Shown: positions 16,128 through 22,467, counted from the first letter of the stretch. The stretch is DNA of 43,805 nucleotides from Patescibacteria group bacterium (GCA_024239015.1 JANBVM010000004.1:1-43805); one strand, 5' to 3'. Numbers and translations are program-made. Notes: generated by a model not told the origin, from the sequence alone.

Positions 16128-16841
16128 ATGAGAAAGGCTATCTTGAAGATTTTAGGCATTTTTATCTTAGGTATTTTTGGTGGAATTTTTGCTGACCAGA
16201 TTCTCTGGCCTTATCTTGTTGAGAGGCCTCTTTTTTATGAATACCGGTTAGAGAAAAATCCAGTCTATGTCACAGAGAAAGAAGAAATTACCATTCAAGA
16301 GAACGTTGCCTTGCAGAATGCTATTGAGAAAGTAGAAAAAGCAGTAATTGGAGTGAAAACAGAGACAAAAGAGAAAATCCTGCAGGGCTCTGGCTTAATC
16401 TTGACCTCAGACGGTTTGGTCGTAACTTTAGCCGATTTAGTCCCTCAAGGCGGTAGTTTTCTTTTTTTTATTGAAGGAGAGCCAGCTTCTTTTCAAGTTT
16501 TAAAGAGAGACTTAAAAGAGAATTTAGCCCTCATTAAGCTTGAAAAAGATAGTTTGTCAACTGTAGGATTTGCTAATATTGAAAGATTAAAACTGGGAGA
16601 AAGAGTATTTTTGGTTGGGACAGCCTTTGGAGTAAAAGATTTTAGAAGGACGGTTAACGAGGGGATTGTGAGCAATTTTAATGAGGACGAAATCCAGACA
16701 AGTATCTTGGAAGTAGGCACTCTTGCTGGCAGTCCTCTGTTTAATATTGAAGGAGAGCTTTTAGGATTAAGCACAGTTGATTATTGGGGAAGAGTCAGGG
16801 CTATCCCGGTCACCAAGGTGAGAACCTTTGCCGGCTTTTAA
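16128..16841 (+). CDS. HtrA-like pseudoprotease (catalytic triad lost)
   Basis: A membrane helix (residues 5-23) is followed by a trypsin-fold domain related to the HtrA protease three genes upstream, without PDZ. All three catalytic positions are replaced. The His position reads VVTLADLV (Ala102), the Asp position ENLALIKL (Asn132), and the Ser position TLAGSPLFN (Ala200, in place of GNSGGPL). The fold residues around them are kept, such as GSGLILTSDGLVVT, LGERVFLVGTAFG and GIVSNF. It is thus probably a non-enzymatic scaffold or regulator at the membrane. ATG 16128 is taken as start; a TTG at 16122 would add two residues. It directly follows clpC. Confidence 0.82.
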   Translation: MRKAILKILGIFILGIFGGIFADQILWPYLVERPLFYEYRLEKNPVYVTEKEEITIQENVALQNAIEKVEKAVIGVKTETKEKILQGSGLILTSDGLVVTLADLVPQGGSFLFFIEGEPASFQVLKRDLKENLALIKLEKDSLSTVGFANIERLKLGERVFLVGTAFGVKDFRRTVNEGIVSNFNEDEIQTSILEVGTLAGSPLFNIEGELLGLSTVDYWGRVRAIPVTKVRTFAGF

Positions 16842-16843
16842 AG

Positions 16844-17017
16844 ATGAAACTGATTAATCAACAAAAAGGATTCCATATTTTTTACCTAGACTTTATATTT
16901 ACTCTAATTTTAATTGGGGGGATGCTCTACGTTCTATTCCAGAGAGACATTTCTTGTACCGGGAACTGTCAAGTTTTTATTAAGAACTTGACGGCTTTTG
17001 TCAGTCAGTTAAGATGA
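16844..17017 (+). CDS. Small single-pass membrane protein (57 residues)
   Basis: The ATG at 16844 lies two bases after the preceding stop, which suggests translational coupling. One transmembrane helix (FIFTLILIGGMLYVLF, about 16-31) follows a short polar N-terminus. The C-terminal outside segment has two cysteines in SCTGNC and an amphipathic end. No family is recognised. A longer frame starting at 16784 would overlap the preceding gene by 58 bases and is less likely. Placement at the end of the HtrA/ClpC block suggests a helper role, which is inference. Confidence 0.6.
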   Translation: MKLINQQKGFHIFYLDFIFTLILIGGMLYVLFQRDISCTGNCQVFIKNLTAFVSQLR

Positions 17018-17094
17018 AAATTAGAGGTTGCGGAGACAATATTTTTTACTCCACAATCTCTTTCCCTCCCCCAGTTAGTTCTTTTTATATATAT

Positions 17095-17242
17095 AAGGTC
17101 TCTTTCTCGCACCTAATGGCGCGCCGCAGTCGATAACATTGGCGACGAGGAAAACCATGGACATCGAGAGCCATGTGTAAGGAGAAAAGAGCCTAATTTT
17201 AATAGGAGAGCAACTCATTTATTCTGCTCTCCCTGTTTTTTT
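17095..17242 (+). ncRNA. Candidate structured small RNA 1 with terminator
   Basis: The 568 bases after 17017 hold no convincing gene. This part shows a closing stem GG(U)CUCUUUCUC (17097-17108) with GAGAAA(A)GAGCC (17182-17193), 11 bp with two single-base bulges. It encloses GC-rich hairpins such as CGCC/GGCG and CATGG/CCATG. The intrinsic terminator GGAGAGCA/TGCTCTCC (17205-17212/17225-17232) plus a T-run follows. A TATATATAAGG element lies just upstream. I could not match it to 6S, SRP, RNase P or tmRNA motifs. Confidence 0.55.
17205..17242 (+). terminator. Terminator of candidate small RNA 1
   Basis: An 8-bp stem GGAGAGCA/TGCTCTCC with a 12-base loop is followed by CTGTTTTTTT. Confidence 0.8.
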
Positions 17243-17260
17243 ATAAGAATAGAGAGTGAA

Positions 17261-17382
17261 AAAAGAGATAGGAAGTCTCCGTTTGCGTCCCAGGCAAGTT
17301 TCCATTTTGAGAGACCCTGTCTTTCTTCACACATCCCTAGTTCTTTAAAGCAAAAGAACCCTTACCAGGTTCTTATTTTTTT
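17261..17382 (+). ncRNA. Candidate structured small RNA 2 with terminator
   Basis: GATAGG (17267-17272) and GTCTC (17275-17279) pair with GAGAC (17311-17315) and CCTGTC (17316-17321). This forms a nearly continuous 11-bp helix with a two-base bulge. It encloses a TTTGC…GGCAA hairpin. A strong terminator AAGAACC/GGTTCTT plus T-run ends at 17382. Whether it is separate from small RNA 1 or continues it by readthrough cannot be told. No known RNA family was recognised. Confidence 0.5.
17354..17382 (+). terminator. Terminator of candidate small RNA 2
   Basis: AAGAACC (17354-17360), a 7-base loop and GGTTCTT (17368-17374) are followed by ATTTTTTT. Confidence 0.8.
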
Positions 17383-17396
17383 ACAAAATAATTTAG

Positions 17397-17474
17397 TTTT
17401 CCACAGGTTGTTTCATGGTTTTTCCATAAGTTAATCACTAGTTACACATTAGTTTTTCCGCAGCCTTATCTACA
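17397..17474. other. Cluster of DnaA-box-like 9-mers
   Basis: Four 9-mers near the TTATCCACA consensus lie within 78 bases: TTTTCCACA (17397), TTTTCCATA (17420), TTTTCCGCA (17454) and TTATCTACA (17466). An AT-rich stretch (17485-17580) follows. This is origin-like in style, but no dnaA, dnaN or gidA gene is near and mismatched boxes occur by chance in AT-rich DNA. Confidence 0.25.
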
Positions 17475-17505
17475 GTTTAGTTTACCGTATAGAACATATA
17501 ATTTT

Positions 17506-17533
17506 TTGATTTTTTTATGATTTATACTATAAT
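17506..17533 (+). promoter_or_regulatory. Promoter of the DUF5678 gene
   Basis: TTGATT (17506-17511), 16-base spacer and a perfect TATAAT (17528-17533), with a leader of about 45 bases to ATG 17586. Confidence 0.7.
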
Positions 17534-17585
17534 TAAAATAGTAATCATAAGATATTAAGGCGAGCTATAATAAAAATTAAAAAAT

Positions 17586-17798
17586 ATGGATAAATCATTA
17601 AACTTTACTCAAATTACCAAAAAATACAGAGGTAAATGGATAGGTCTTACCGACGACGAGAAGAAGGTAATTTCTTCTGGCAAAACTGCTAAAGAAGCTT
17701 TAGAGAAGGCGAAAAAAAGAGGATACAAAAACCCCATTCTTTTTAAAGTTTCTGTTGTTCTTATGCCCTACGTAGGGAATATCCTACTTACCAAATAA
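17586..17798 (+). CDS. DUF5678-family protein (70 residues)
   Basis: The protein shows the DUF5678 pattern: Tyr/Trp near the start (KYRGKWIGLTDDEKKVISSG), then a helix (KTAKEALEKAKKRGY) and a final strand region (NPILFKVS). These small alpha/beta proteins are frequent in archaea and candidate-phyla bacteria, often next to retroviral-type aspartyl protease-like genes; none is seen here. The biochemical role is unknown. It is monocistronic, with its own consensus promoter and a terminator at 17841-17865. Confidence 0.75.
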   Translation: MDKSLNFTQITKKYRGKWIGLTDDEKKVISSGKTAKEALEKAKKRGYKNPILFKVSVVLMPYVGNILLTK

Positions 17799-17840
17799 GT
17801 TAATGTGGTTCGGGTTCTATAACTTGAGCTCGGTAGCGAA

Positions 17841-17865
17841 AACAGGACTAAAAACCCTGTTTTTT
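17841..17865 (+). terminator. Terminator after the DUF5678 gene
   Basis: AACAGG (17841-17846) pairs with CCTGTT (17856-17861), followed by a T-run. Confidence 0.75.
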
Positions 17866-17941
17866 GCTTGAGCTTTTCAAAAAATGAGGCTATTCTGAAA
17901 GCATGAGAGATAATTTTTAAAAAATCATAAAACAAAATAAA

Positions 17942-18217
17942 ATGGGTTTAAATAAAATTCTTAAAATTCTAATAATTATAGCTCTTATTTGGGTTGCTTT
18001 TTCGATATCAGGCGCTAGGATATTAGTTTCAGAGGTAAAAGTTAAACCTGGGCAAGAATACTATGTTGAGGGATGGGGGAACTTGGGAGAGGCTAGTCAG
18101 ACCCAATTAGTTTGCAGATATTTTAATGGCAGAAAAATATTAACCAAAGTTTTATGGTATTCGTCAAACAACATTTTAGGTAGGGACTCTTGTCCATTTT
18201 TGTATAGTTCCCAATAA
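17942..18217 (+). CDS. Small secreted or membrane-anchored hypothetical protein (91 residues)
   Basis: An N-terminal hydrophobic segment (residues 5-23, ILKILIIIALIWVAFSISG) is a signal peptide or anchor. A short extracytoplasmic beta-rich part follows, with two cysteines (LVCRYF and RDSCPF) that could form a disulfide. No family is recognised. It is first in a run of four small envelope proteins (17942-19235) with short spacings, which probably form an operon. Confidence 0.6.
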   Translation: MGLNKILKILIIIALIWVAFSISGARILVSEVKVKPGQEYYVEGWGNLGEASQTQLVCRYFNGRKILTKVLWYSSNNILGRDSCPFLYSSQ

Positions 18218-18226
18218 AGGTTTTAG

Positions 18227-18523
18227 ATGAAAGAAAAAATTAAGAAGTATTTGATTCTCATAATGATTATTGGAGGATTGTTTGCCTTCAATACCTTAAC
18301 ATTTGCCCATCCTGGAAGAACAGCAGCTGATGGTTGTCATTATTGTAGAACCAATTGTAGCTCCTGGGGGGTTGCTTGGAATCAAAGACATTGTCATGGA
18401 GTAAGGGCATTACCTCAAGCCGAGGTTCCTAAAGAAGGTAGCGACGGTTCTTTTTGGGGGTGGATAATTGGATTAGGTGTTGTAGGTTATATCTATTATA
18501 TTTCCAAAAATAGAAATGAATAA
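18227..18523 (+). CDS. His/Cys-rich YHYH-like surface protein
   Basis: Residues 8-27 form a signal segment. The motif HPGRTAADGCHYCRTNC…WGVAWNQRHCHG (about 28-60) follows; it is a variant of the YHYH-type pattern seen in small secreted proteins. Its histidines and four cysteines could bind metal or form disulfides. A single transmembrane helix near the end (WGWIIGLGVVGYIYYIS) anchors it. The last eight bases overlap the start of the next gene. The function is unknown; metal binding is inference. Confidence 0.65.
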   Translation: MKEKIKKYLILIMIIGGLFAFNTLTFAHPGRTAADGCHYCRTNCSSWGVAWNQRHCHGVRALPQAEVPKEGSDGSFWGWIIGLGVVGYIYYISKNRNE

Positions 18524-18845
18524 AGAAGTTATAAGAAATAAAAATATTGCCTCTGGAATTGCCACTCTAATGCTTTTACTGGCCATGCCTTCAGGAATAT
18601 GGCCTTATGGTTATTATGTTCTCCTGCGTTGGGTGGTTGCTGGAGCAGCTGTCTTTATATGGTGGGTAGCCTCCGAATTAGAAAGAAAGAACTGGAGCTG
18701 GCTAATGATAGGGATTGCTATTCTTTTTAATCCTTTAATTCCTATTTATCTTGATAAAGGAGTTTGGGTGGTAATTGATTTTATTGTTGCTATTTTATTC
18801 TTAATAGCTATATTTAAATTAGGAGAGTCGGAGACTAATAAGTAA
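18516..18845 (+). CDS. DUF6804-like integral membrane protein (109 residues)
   Basis: About four hydrophobic segments are visible (residues 12-24, 30-50, 58-77, 82-103). The arrangement, with ASELERKNWSWLMIGIAILFNPLIPIYL in the middle, fits the small DUF6804 membrane family of unknown function. It overlaps the preceding gene by eight bases, so expression is likely coupled. Confidence 0.65.
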   Translation: MNKEVIRNKNIASGIATLMLLLAMPSGIWPYGYYVLLRWVVAGAAVFIWWVASELERKNWSWLMIGIAILFNPLIPIYLDKGVWVVIDFIVAILFLIAIFKLGESETNK

Positions 18846-18863
18846 TTTAGTGGATATTGGGAA

Positions 18864-19235
18864 ATGCCAGAAACAAAAAAATCAATTCTATCTGTAGTAG
18901 CCCCAATCACCGCATTCATTATTGCCTATGCTCTAGCTAGATATTTGGGGTTGGTCTTTCTCCTTTTTTTATTAACAGGGTACGCTGGCCATTGGTTTGC
19001 TAATTGGTATTCAAAAAGAGAAAATCAAAGCTATAAATTAAAGAATGTCATTTGTTGGTCTAATGTAGTCACTTGGATCTCTCCAGTGGTAGGAGTCGGT
19101 ATGGGAATAATGGCATACGGATTCGGTAAAACCGAGAATAATAAAAAATATAGAAACTTAGGAATATTTGGTCTGACCTTATCAATTGTTAACGGACTAC
19201 TTGGAGTGTATCTTAGATATATTAGTTATATTTGA
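18864..19235 (+). CDS. Integral membrane protein of unknown function (123 residues)
   Basis: Three or four membrane helices are seen (residues 9-25, 28-46, 66-88, 98-120) with a short polar loop (YSKRENQSYKLKN). The last pair (GVGMGIMAYGFGKTENNKKYRNLGIFGLTLSIVN) vaguely resembles DUF4190-type proteins. No functional residue can be named. It ends the small-membrane-protein run and is followed by a clear terminator at 19299. Confidence 0.6.
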   Translation: MPETKKSILSVVAPITAFIIAYALARYLGLVFLLFLLTGYAGHWFANWYSKRENQSYKLKNVICWSNVVTWISPVVGVGMGIMAYGFGKTENNKKYRNLGIFGLTLSIVNGLLGVYLRYISYI

Positions 19236-19298
19236 TTGTTACTCAATGGCTATTAAACCCTAGTCTCAAAATTGAGAATTTAAAAATGAGAACAAAAA

Positions 19299-19320
19299 GC
19301 CCAGCTGCTGGGCATTTTTT
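19299..19320 (+). terminator. Terminator after the small membrane-protein run
   Basis: GCCCAG (19299-19304) pairs with CTGGGC (19308-19313), followed by ATTTTTT. Confidence 0.85.
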
Positions 19321-19358
19321 ACAAAAAAGTAAACGTGATATGCTAAATAAAGAGGTGA

Positions 19359-19389
19359 GCGAGGGTTGCTAAAACAGTACAACCCTCGC
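19359..19389. other. Strong palindromic hairpin next to the zinc-ribbon gene
   Basis: GCGAGGGTTG (19359-19368) and CAACCCTCGC (19380-19389) form a perfect 10-bp stem with an 11-base loop. There is no T-run on either side. It lies just beyond the stop of the minus-strand zinc-ribbon gene and could protect the mRNA 3' end. Confidence 0.6.
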
Positions 19390-19397
19390 CGCTTCGG

Positions 19398-19559
19398 TTA
19401 GCTTCTACAGTTTTTTGAATCACGCTTAGCTAAACACTCATTACACCATTCTCCACTACTGGGTCTTGAATATCTTTCCCCGTAGTTAGAAATTGGCCAG
19501 TTTGAGCAGTTTCTGCAGAAGTGCCAGGTATCGTGCCCCTTTCTTTTTCTGTAAGTCAT
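19398..19559 (-). CDS. Zinc-ribbon microprotein (53 residues)
   Basis: A minus-strand frame from ATG 19559 to TAA 19398 codes for a basic start (MTYRKRKGHDTWHF) followed by CRNC…GEWCNEC and a late Cys. The two CxxC pairs are 20 residues apart, the spacing of a zinc ribbon. The aromatic, polar linker (SNWPISNYGERY) fits a nucleic-acid- or protein-binding ribbon. A promoter-like TTGAAG-N16-TAAAAT lies 17 bases upstream of the ATG; no ribosome site is visible. The function is unknown, but the regular ribbon argues for a real gene. Confidence 0.65.
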   Translation of the reverse strand: MTYRKRKGHDTWHFCRNCSNWPISNYGERYSRPSSGEWCNECLAKRDSKNCRS

Positions 19560-19724
19560 CTAGGTAAAGTTAATTTTAGGTTAATTATTTATTTCTTCAA
19601 GCAAAGACCTTGAGAGCCTTTTTAAAAGGTGCTTGGTTTTTGTTTTTATTAAAAGAACTCCCTTTCTCAATCACCTTAGGTTATTTTTCAACTGGTGTCA
19701 AGTTTAAGGACTTACTAGGTTTCC

Positions 19725-19752
19725 TTGTATTATTTTTAGAACATGCTATAGT
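19725..19752 (+). promoter_or_regulatory. Promoter of the LexA-like gene, leaderless
   Basis: TTGTAT (19725-19730), 16 bases, TATAGT (19747-19752). The expected start site is about base 19759, two bases before the ATG, so the mRNA should have almost no leader. Confidence 0.6.
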
Positions 19753-19760
19753 GTGATTAT

Positions 19761-20429
19761 ATGATGCATTTAATCCAAGAAGAGCTTTTGAAGCTTTCTA
19801 AAAAAAAGAATCTTGCCAAGCTTAGCCTTAGAGAAATGGCTAAGTTAATTGGGATGCCTAACCAATCGCCACAGAAGATTAAACATCACCTTCTCCAGCT
19901 TCAAAAGAAGGGATTTTTAAAGATTGATAGAATAAAGGGAGTGATGAAACGTACTTCTTCTACCCCTGATTGGGCTAAAGGGTTGCTTAATAAATCCGCA
20001 CGGCTTTTTTCAATTCCAGTTGTTGGAACAGCAAACTGTGGTCCACCAACAATCTTTGCAGAAGAAAATTTTCAGGGATTTTTACGTGTATCTAATAAAT
20101 TGATTAAACGTTCAAGACCAGATGGTCTTTATGCCATTAAGGCTGATGGCTCATCCATGAATCGAGCAAAAATAGAAGGAATATCTCTTGAAGATGGTGA
20201 TTTTGCTATAGTTGACAAAGAAGATAAAAATGTAGTAAATCAAGATATTGTGCTTGTAATCATTGATGATGTGGCGACCATTAAACGATTTATAGATGAT
20301 AGGCAAAATGGCCAAATTGTTCTTAAGGCAGACTCTTCTTTTGATTATGATCCTATTTATCTTCACGAAGATGATGACTTTAGTGTCTGCGGGAAAATTA
20401 TTCAGATTATTAAAAAGCCGAAGAATTGA
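19761..20429 (+). CDS. LexA/UmuD-type S24 autocleaving repressor
   Basis: The N-terminal winged helix (LSLREMAKLIGMPNQSPQKIKHHLLQLQKKGFL, about 20-55) binds DNA. The C-terminal S24 peptidase domain has the cleavage site Cys93-Gly94 (TANCGPP), the catalytic Ser132 in ADGSSMN and Lys175 in VATIKRF. This fits a SOS-type transcription repressor that cleaves itself with RecA-ssDNA. Cys-Gly is the UmuD-type site, whereas most LexA proteins use Ala-Gly. Its targets cannot be read; the TIR gene 60 bases downstream on the same strand is a candidate. Confidence 0.88.
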   Translation: MMHLIQEELLKLSKKKNLAKLSLREMAKLIGMPNQSPQKIKHHLLQLQKKGFLKIDRIKGVMKRTSSTPDWAKGLLNKSARLFSIPVVGTANCGPPTIFAEENFQGFLRVSNKLIKRSRPDGLYAIKADGSSMNRAKIEGISLEDGDFAIVDKEDKNVVNQDIVLVIIDDVATIKRFIDDRQNGQIVLKADSSFDYDPIYLHEDDDFSVCGKIIQIIKKPKN

Positions 20430-20488
20430 TTAATAATAAAGTAAGTTTTAGACTAAGGGGTAAATTAATTTCGTAACAAACAACTCAT

Positions 20489-21676
20489 ATGAATAAAAAA
20501 ATAAAAAAACAATCTAAAAAAAATCAGATAGAAACTATTAAAAACAGTAAGAGAACTTATATAAGTCAATCTGATATTCCTAGATACCAGCTTTCACAAG
20601 CATTAAGGGTTGCAAATGCAATTGCTGATAATTATGGAAAAAAGCCCACCAGACCGCTTCGGGTTGCAGAAGCAATGGAAGTCTTACCAGCTTCGAGTAA
20701 TTTCAGAATGTTATGTGGAGCTTCCATCGCTTACGGTCTTACAGAGGGTGGGTACAACGCGAATTTAATATCATTAACGCCATTAGCAAAAAGGATTGTT
20801 GCTCCGACTGTCGATGGAGACGATTTATCCGCAAAACAAGAAGCAATACTAAAACCTAAAATTATTAGAGAATTTTTGACAAAATATGACACCTCTTCTC
20901 TTCCTGCGGAAAAAATTGGTTATAATGTTCTTGAAGAGATGGGGGTTCCAACTGTAAAAACTAAAGAAACCTTTGACCTCATTTTAAAATCCGCTAAAGA
21001 AGTTGGTTTTATTCGAGAGATGAAAGGTAAAAATTTTGTTGATTTGAGCGTTACCTCGGGAACAAAAGAAAATAATAATGGTGAAACAGTATCGCCAGAT
21101 GAATCAGAAAACATTACAGATGAAATAGGGGATCAAAATAATTTAGACTTGGCTCCATCTGATGACCAGACAAAAGAGACCATGAAACAAACTGGGGATG
21201 TGAAAAAACGACTCCAACGAGTATTTATAACCCACGGGAAAAACCAAGCTTTTATAAGTCCTATAAAAAAGTTCTTAATATTTGGTGGCTTTGAACCTGT
21301 GGTGGCAGTAGAAAGGCAGACCACTTCTCAACCTGTACCTGAAAAAATAATAGGTGAAATGCAAAGTTGTGGTGCAGCTATAATTCATATTGAAGCAGAG
21401 CAAAAATTGATCAGTACAAAGGGGAAGGAACAAGTAATTTTGAACCCAAATGTTTTAGTTGAGATTGGTGCCGCAATGGCTCTTTATGGAAAAAGATTTG
21501 TACTTTTAGTAAAAGAGGGGGTTGATTTGCCTTCAAACTTGCAAGGATTATATCAGGTTCGATATTCTAATAGTTCATTGAGCAGTGGAGAGACTATTAA
21601 ACTTTTGGAAGCAATTAATGATATTAAAAACCATTCGTTACCAGGATTTTTAAAGGGAAATCAAGATTCAATTTAA
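20489..21676 (+). CDS. TIR-domain nucleotide-binding protein (PF10137 / Cap12-like)
   Basis: The C-terminal domain (about 243-362) matches the predicted nucleotide-binding TIR family of CBASS and Pycsar effectors: RVFITHGKN, EPVVAVERQTTSQPVPEKI, CGAAIIHIEA, NPNVLVEIGAAMALYGKRFVLL and LPSNLQGLYQVRY. Glu325 in VLVEIG is the likely NAD-glycohydrolase residue. The N-terminal 185 residues look like a helical, winged-helix-type domain (ALRVANAIADNYG, GLTEGGYNA…SLTPLAKRIV), joined by a long acidic linker (about 186-238). No CD-NTase or cyclase gene is nearby. It may be a stand-alone defence or abortive-infection effector, or a regulator. The domain call is strong; the role is inferred. Confidence 0.85.
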   Translation: MNKKIKKQSKKNQIETIKNSKRTYISQSDIPRYQLSQALRVANAIADNYGKKPTRPLRVAEAMEVLPASSNFRMLCGASIAYGLTEGGYNANLISLTPLAKRIVAPTVDGDDLSAKQEAILKPKIIREFLTKYDTSSLPAEKIGYNVLEEMGVPTVKTKETFDLILKSAKEVGFIREMKGKNFVDLSVTSGTKENNNGETVSPDESENITDEIGDQNNLDLAPSDDQTKETMKQTGDVKKRLQRVFITHGKNQAFISPIKKFLIFGGFEPVVAVERQTTSQPVPEKIIGEMQSCGAAIIHIEAEQKLISTKGKEQVILNPNVLVEIGAAMALYGKRFVLLVKEGVDLPSNLQGLYQVRYSNSSLSSGETIKLLEAINDIKNHSLPGFLKGNQDSI

Positions 21677-21702
21677 TAAGATTTCCTCTAATTTTTATCT
21701 AA

Positions 21703-21830
21703 TCAATGATTCTAAATACGTTGTTCAATGGGTAAAGCTAATTCCAAACTCCTATGAAACCTTTTAATTTCCAATAGCTTCTCCCTCATCATTACCATAT
21801 AGTCTTTATTCTCTAAAATTATAATAAGCT
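21703..21830 (-). other. Possible gene remnant between the TIR and toxin-antitoxin genes
   Basis: A short minus-strand frame reads like protein (SKLIIILENKDYM…LLEIKRFHRSLELALPIEQRI). It lacks a start and is cut by a TAA just upstream. It looks like the debris of a lost gene rather than a working one; low confidence. Confidence 0.25.
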
Positions 21831-21869
21831 TTGAATTAGGACGGTGTCCTTAATAATAGTAAATGAATT

Positions 21870-21898
21870 TTGACATTTTTCTTAGAGAAGAATACAAT
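21870..21898 (+). promoter_or_regulatory. Promoter of the toxin-antitoxin pair, leaderless
   Basis: Consensus TTGACA (21870-21875), 17 bases and TACAAT (21893-21898). The predicted start site (about 21905) is at the ATG (21907), so the antitoxin mRNA is probably leaderless. Confidence 0.8.
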
Positions 21899-21906
21899 GA
21901 AAATAT

Positions 21907-22125
21907 ATGAGCAAAATTGTTGCCATCCCAAAACAGTTATCAAAAAAGGGAGAATTAGTTATAATACCCCGTTCTGATTACGAAGAGCTTTTACGCTTGA
22001 AAAAGGTCATTCCTTTAGTGAAACCGACTCTATCTGAAAAAAAAGCAATTCAATCTGGAAGAAGAGAAATTAAAAGAAAAAAGTATTTGACTCTTAAACA
22101 ACTAAAAGATGAGCTGGAGGATTAG
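21907..22125 (+). CDS. Type II antitoxin, RelB/Phd-AbrB-like
   Basis: This 72-residue basic protein precedes and overlaps a RelE/ParE toxin gene by 17 bases, the usual antitoxin-first order. The N-terminal KIVAIPKQLSKKGELVIIPRSDYEELLRL has the pattern of antitoxins with a small DNA-binding strand-helix unit. The C-terminal charged segment (SGRREIKRKKYLTLKQLKDELED) is the expected toxin-wrapping tail. It should neutralise the toxin and repress the shared promoter at 21870. Confidence 0.78.
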   Translation: MSKIVAIPKQLSKKGELVIIPRSDYEELLRLKKVIPLVKPTLSEKKAIQSGRREIKRKKYLTLKQLKDELED

Positions 22126-22378
22126 AGTTGCAAAAAGAGTTTCAAAGGAGGTAAAACGAATCCCTAAGAAAGACGCAAAGCGTCTTTTATCTGTCTTGGA
22201 GGAGCTAGCAGAAAATCCTTATCAAGGAGATATTGAGAAAATCAAAGATGAAGATAATGTGTGGCGACGGAGGGTAGGTAGCTACAGAGTCCTTTACGAA
22301 GTGGTACCGAAAAGAAAGTTTTTAAACGTTTTCCAAATCAGCAGAAGAACTACCACCACTTATCATAAAAGAGCGTGA
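22109..22378 (+). CDS. RelE/ParE-superfamily toxin
   Basis: The 89-residue product has the RelE/ParE fold pattern: helix pair KRVSKEVKRIPKKDAKRLLSVLEELAENP, then the strands DNVWRRRVGSYRVLYEVVPKRKFLNVFQISRR, with the central R-x-GxYRVLYEV motif typical of the family. A basic C-terminus (RTTTTYHKRA) may provide the RNA-contacting residues of ribosome-dependent mRNases. Whether the target is mRNA (RelE) or gyrase (ParE) cannot be decided. It overlaps the antitoxin gene. Confidence 0.85.
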   Translation: MSWRIRVAKRVSKEVKRIPKKDAKRLLSVLEELAENPYQGDIEKIKDEDNVWRRRVGSYRVLYEVVPKRKFLNVFQISRRTTTTYHKRA

Positions 22379-22438
22379 GTAAATCAAGAAATCATTCAAC
22401 CTCATACTTTTTCCTACAGATAAAATAACATTAATCCT

Positions 22439-22467
22439 TTGACGAAAAGCGAATTATAGTTTATAAA
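22439..22467 (+). promoter_or_regulatory. Promoter of the 49-residue protein
   Basis: TTGACG (22439-22444), 17 bases, TATAAA (22462-22467). Confidence 0.7.

Noticed and set aside
16784-16843. Upstream extension of the 57-residue membrane protein
   Set aside because: It would overlap the preceding gene by 58 bases with low-complexity sequence, while ATG 16844 sits ideally two bases after the stop.
17095-17395. tmRNA, 6S, SRP RNA or RNase P RNA
   Set aside because: The hallmark motifs (GGAAGGAAGCAGC-type SRP loop, RNase P P4 box, tRNA-like CCA end of tmRNA) were not found by eye.
19600-19680. Terminator-like AAGC…ACCTT/AAGGT-GCTT with T-rich tail
   Set aside because: The stem is weak and interrupted and no plus-strand gene ends there.
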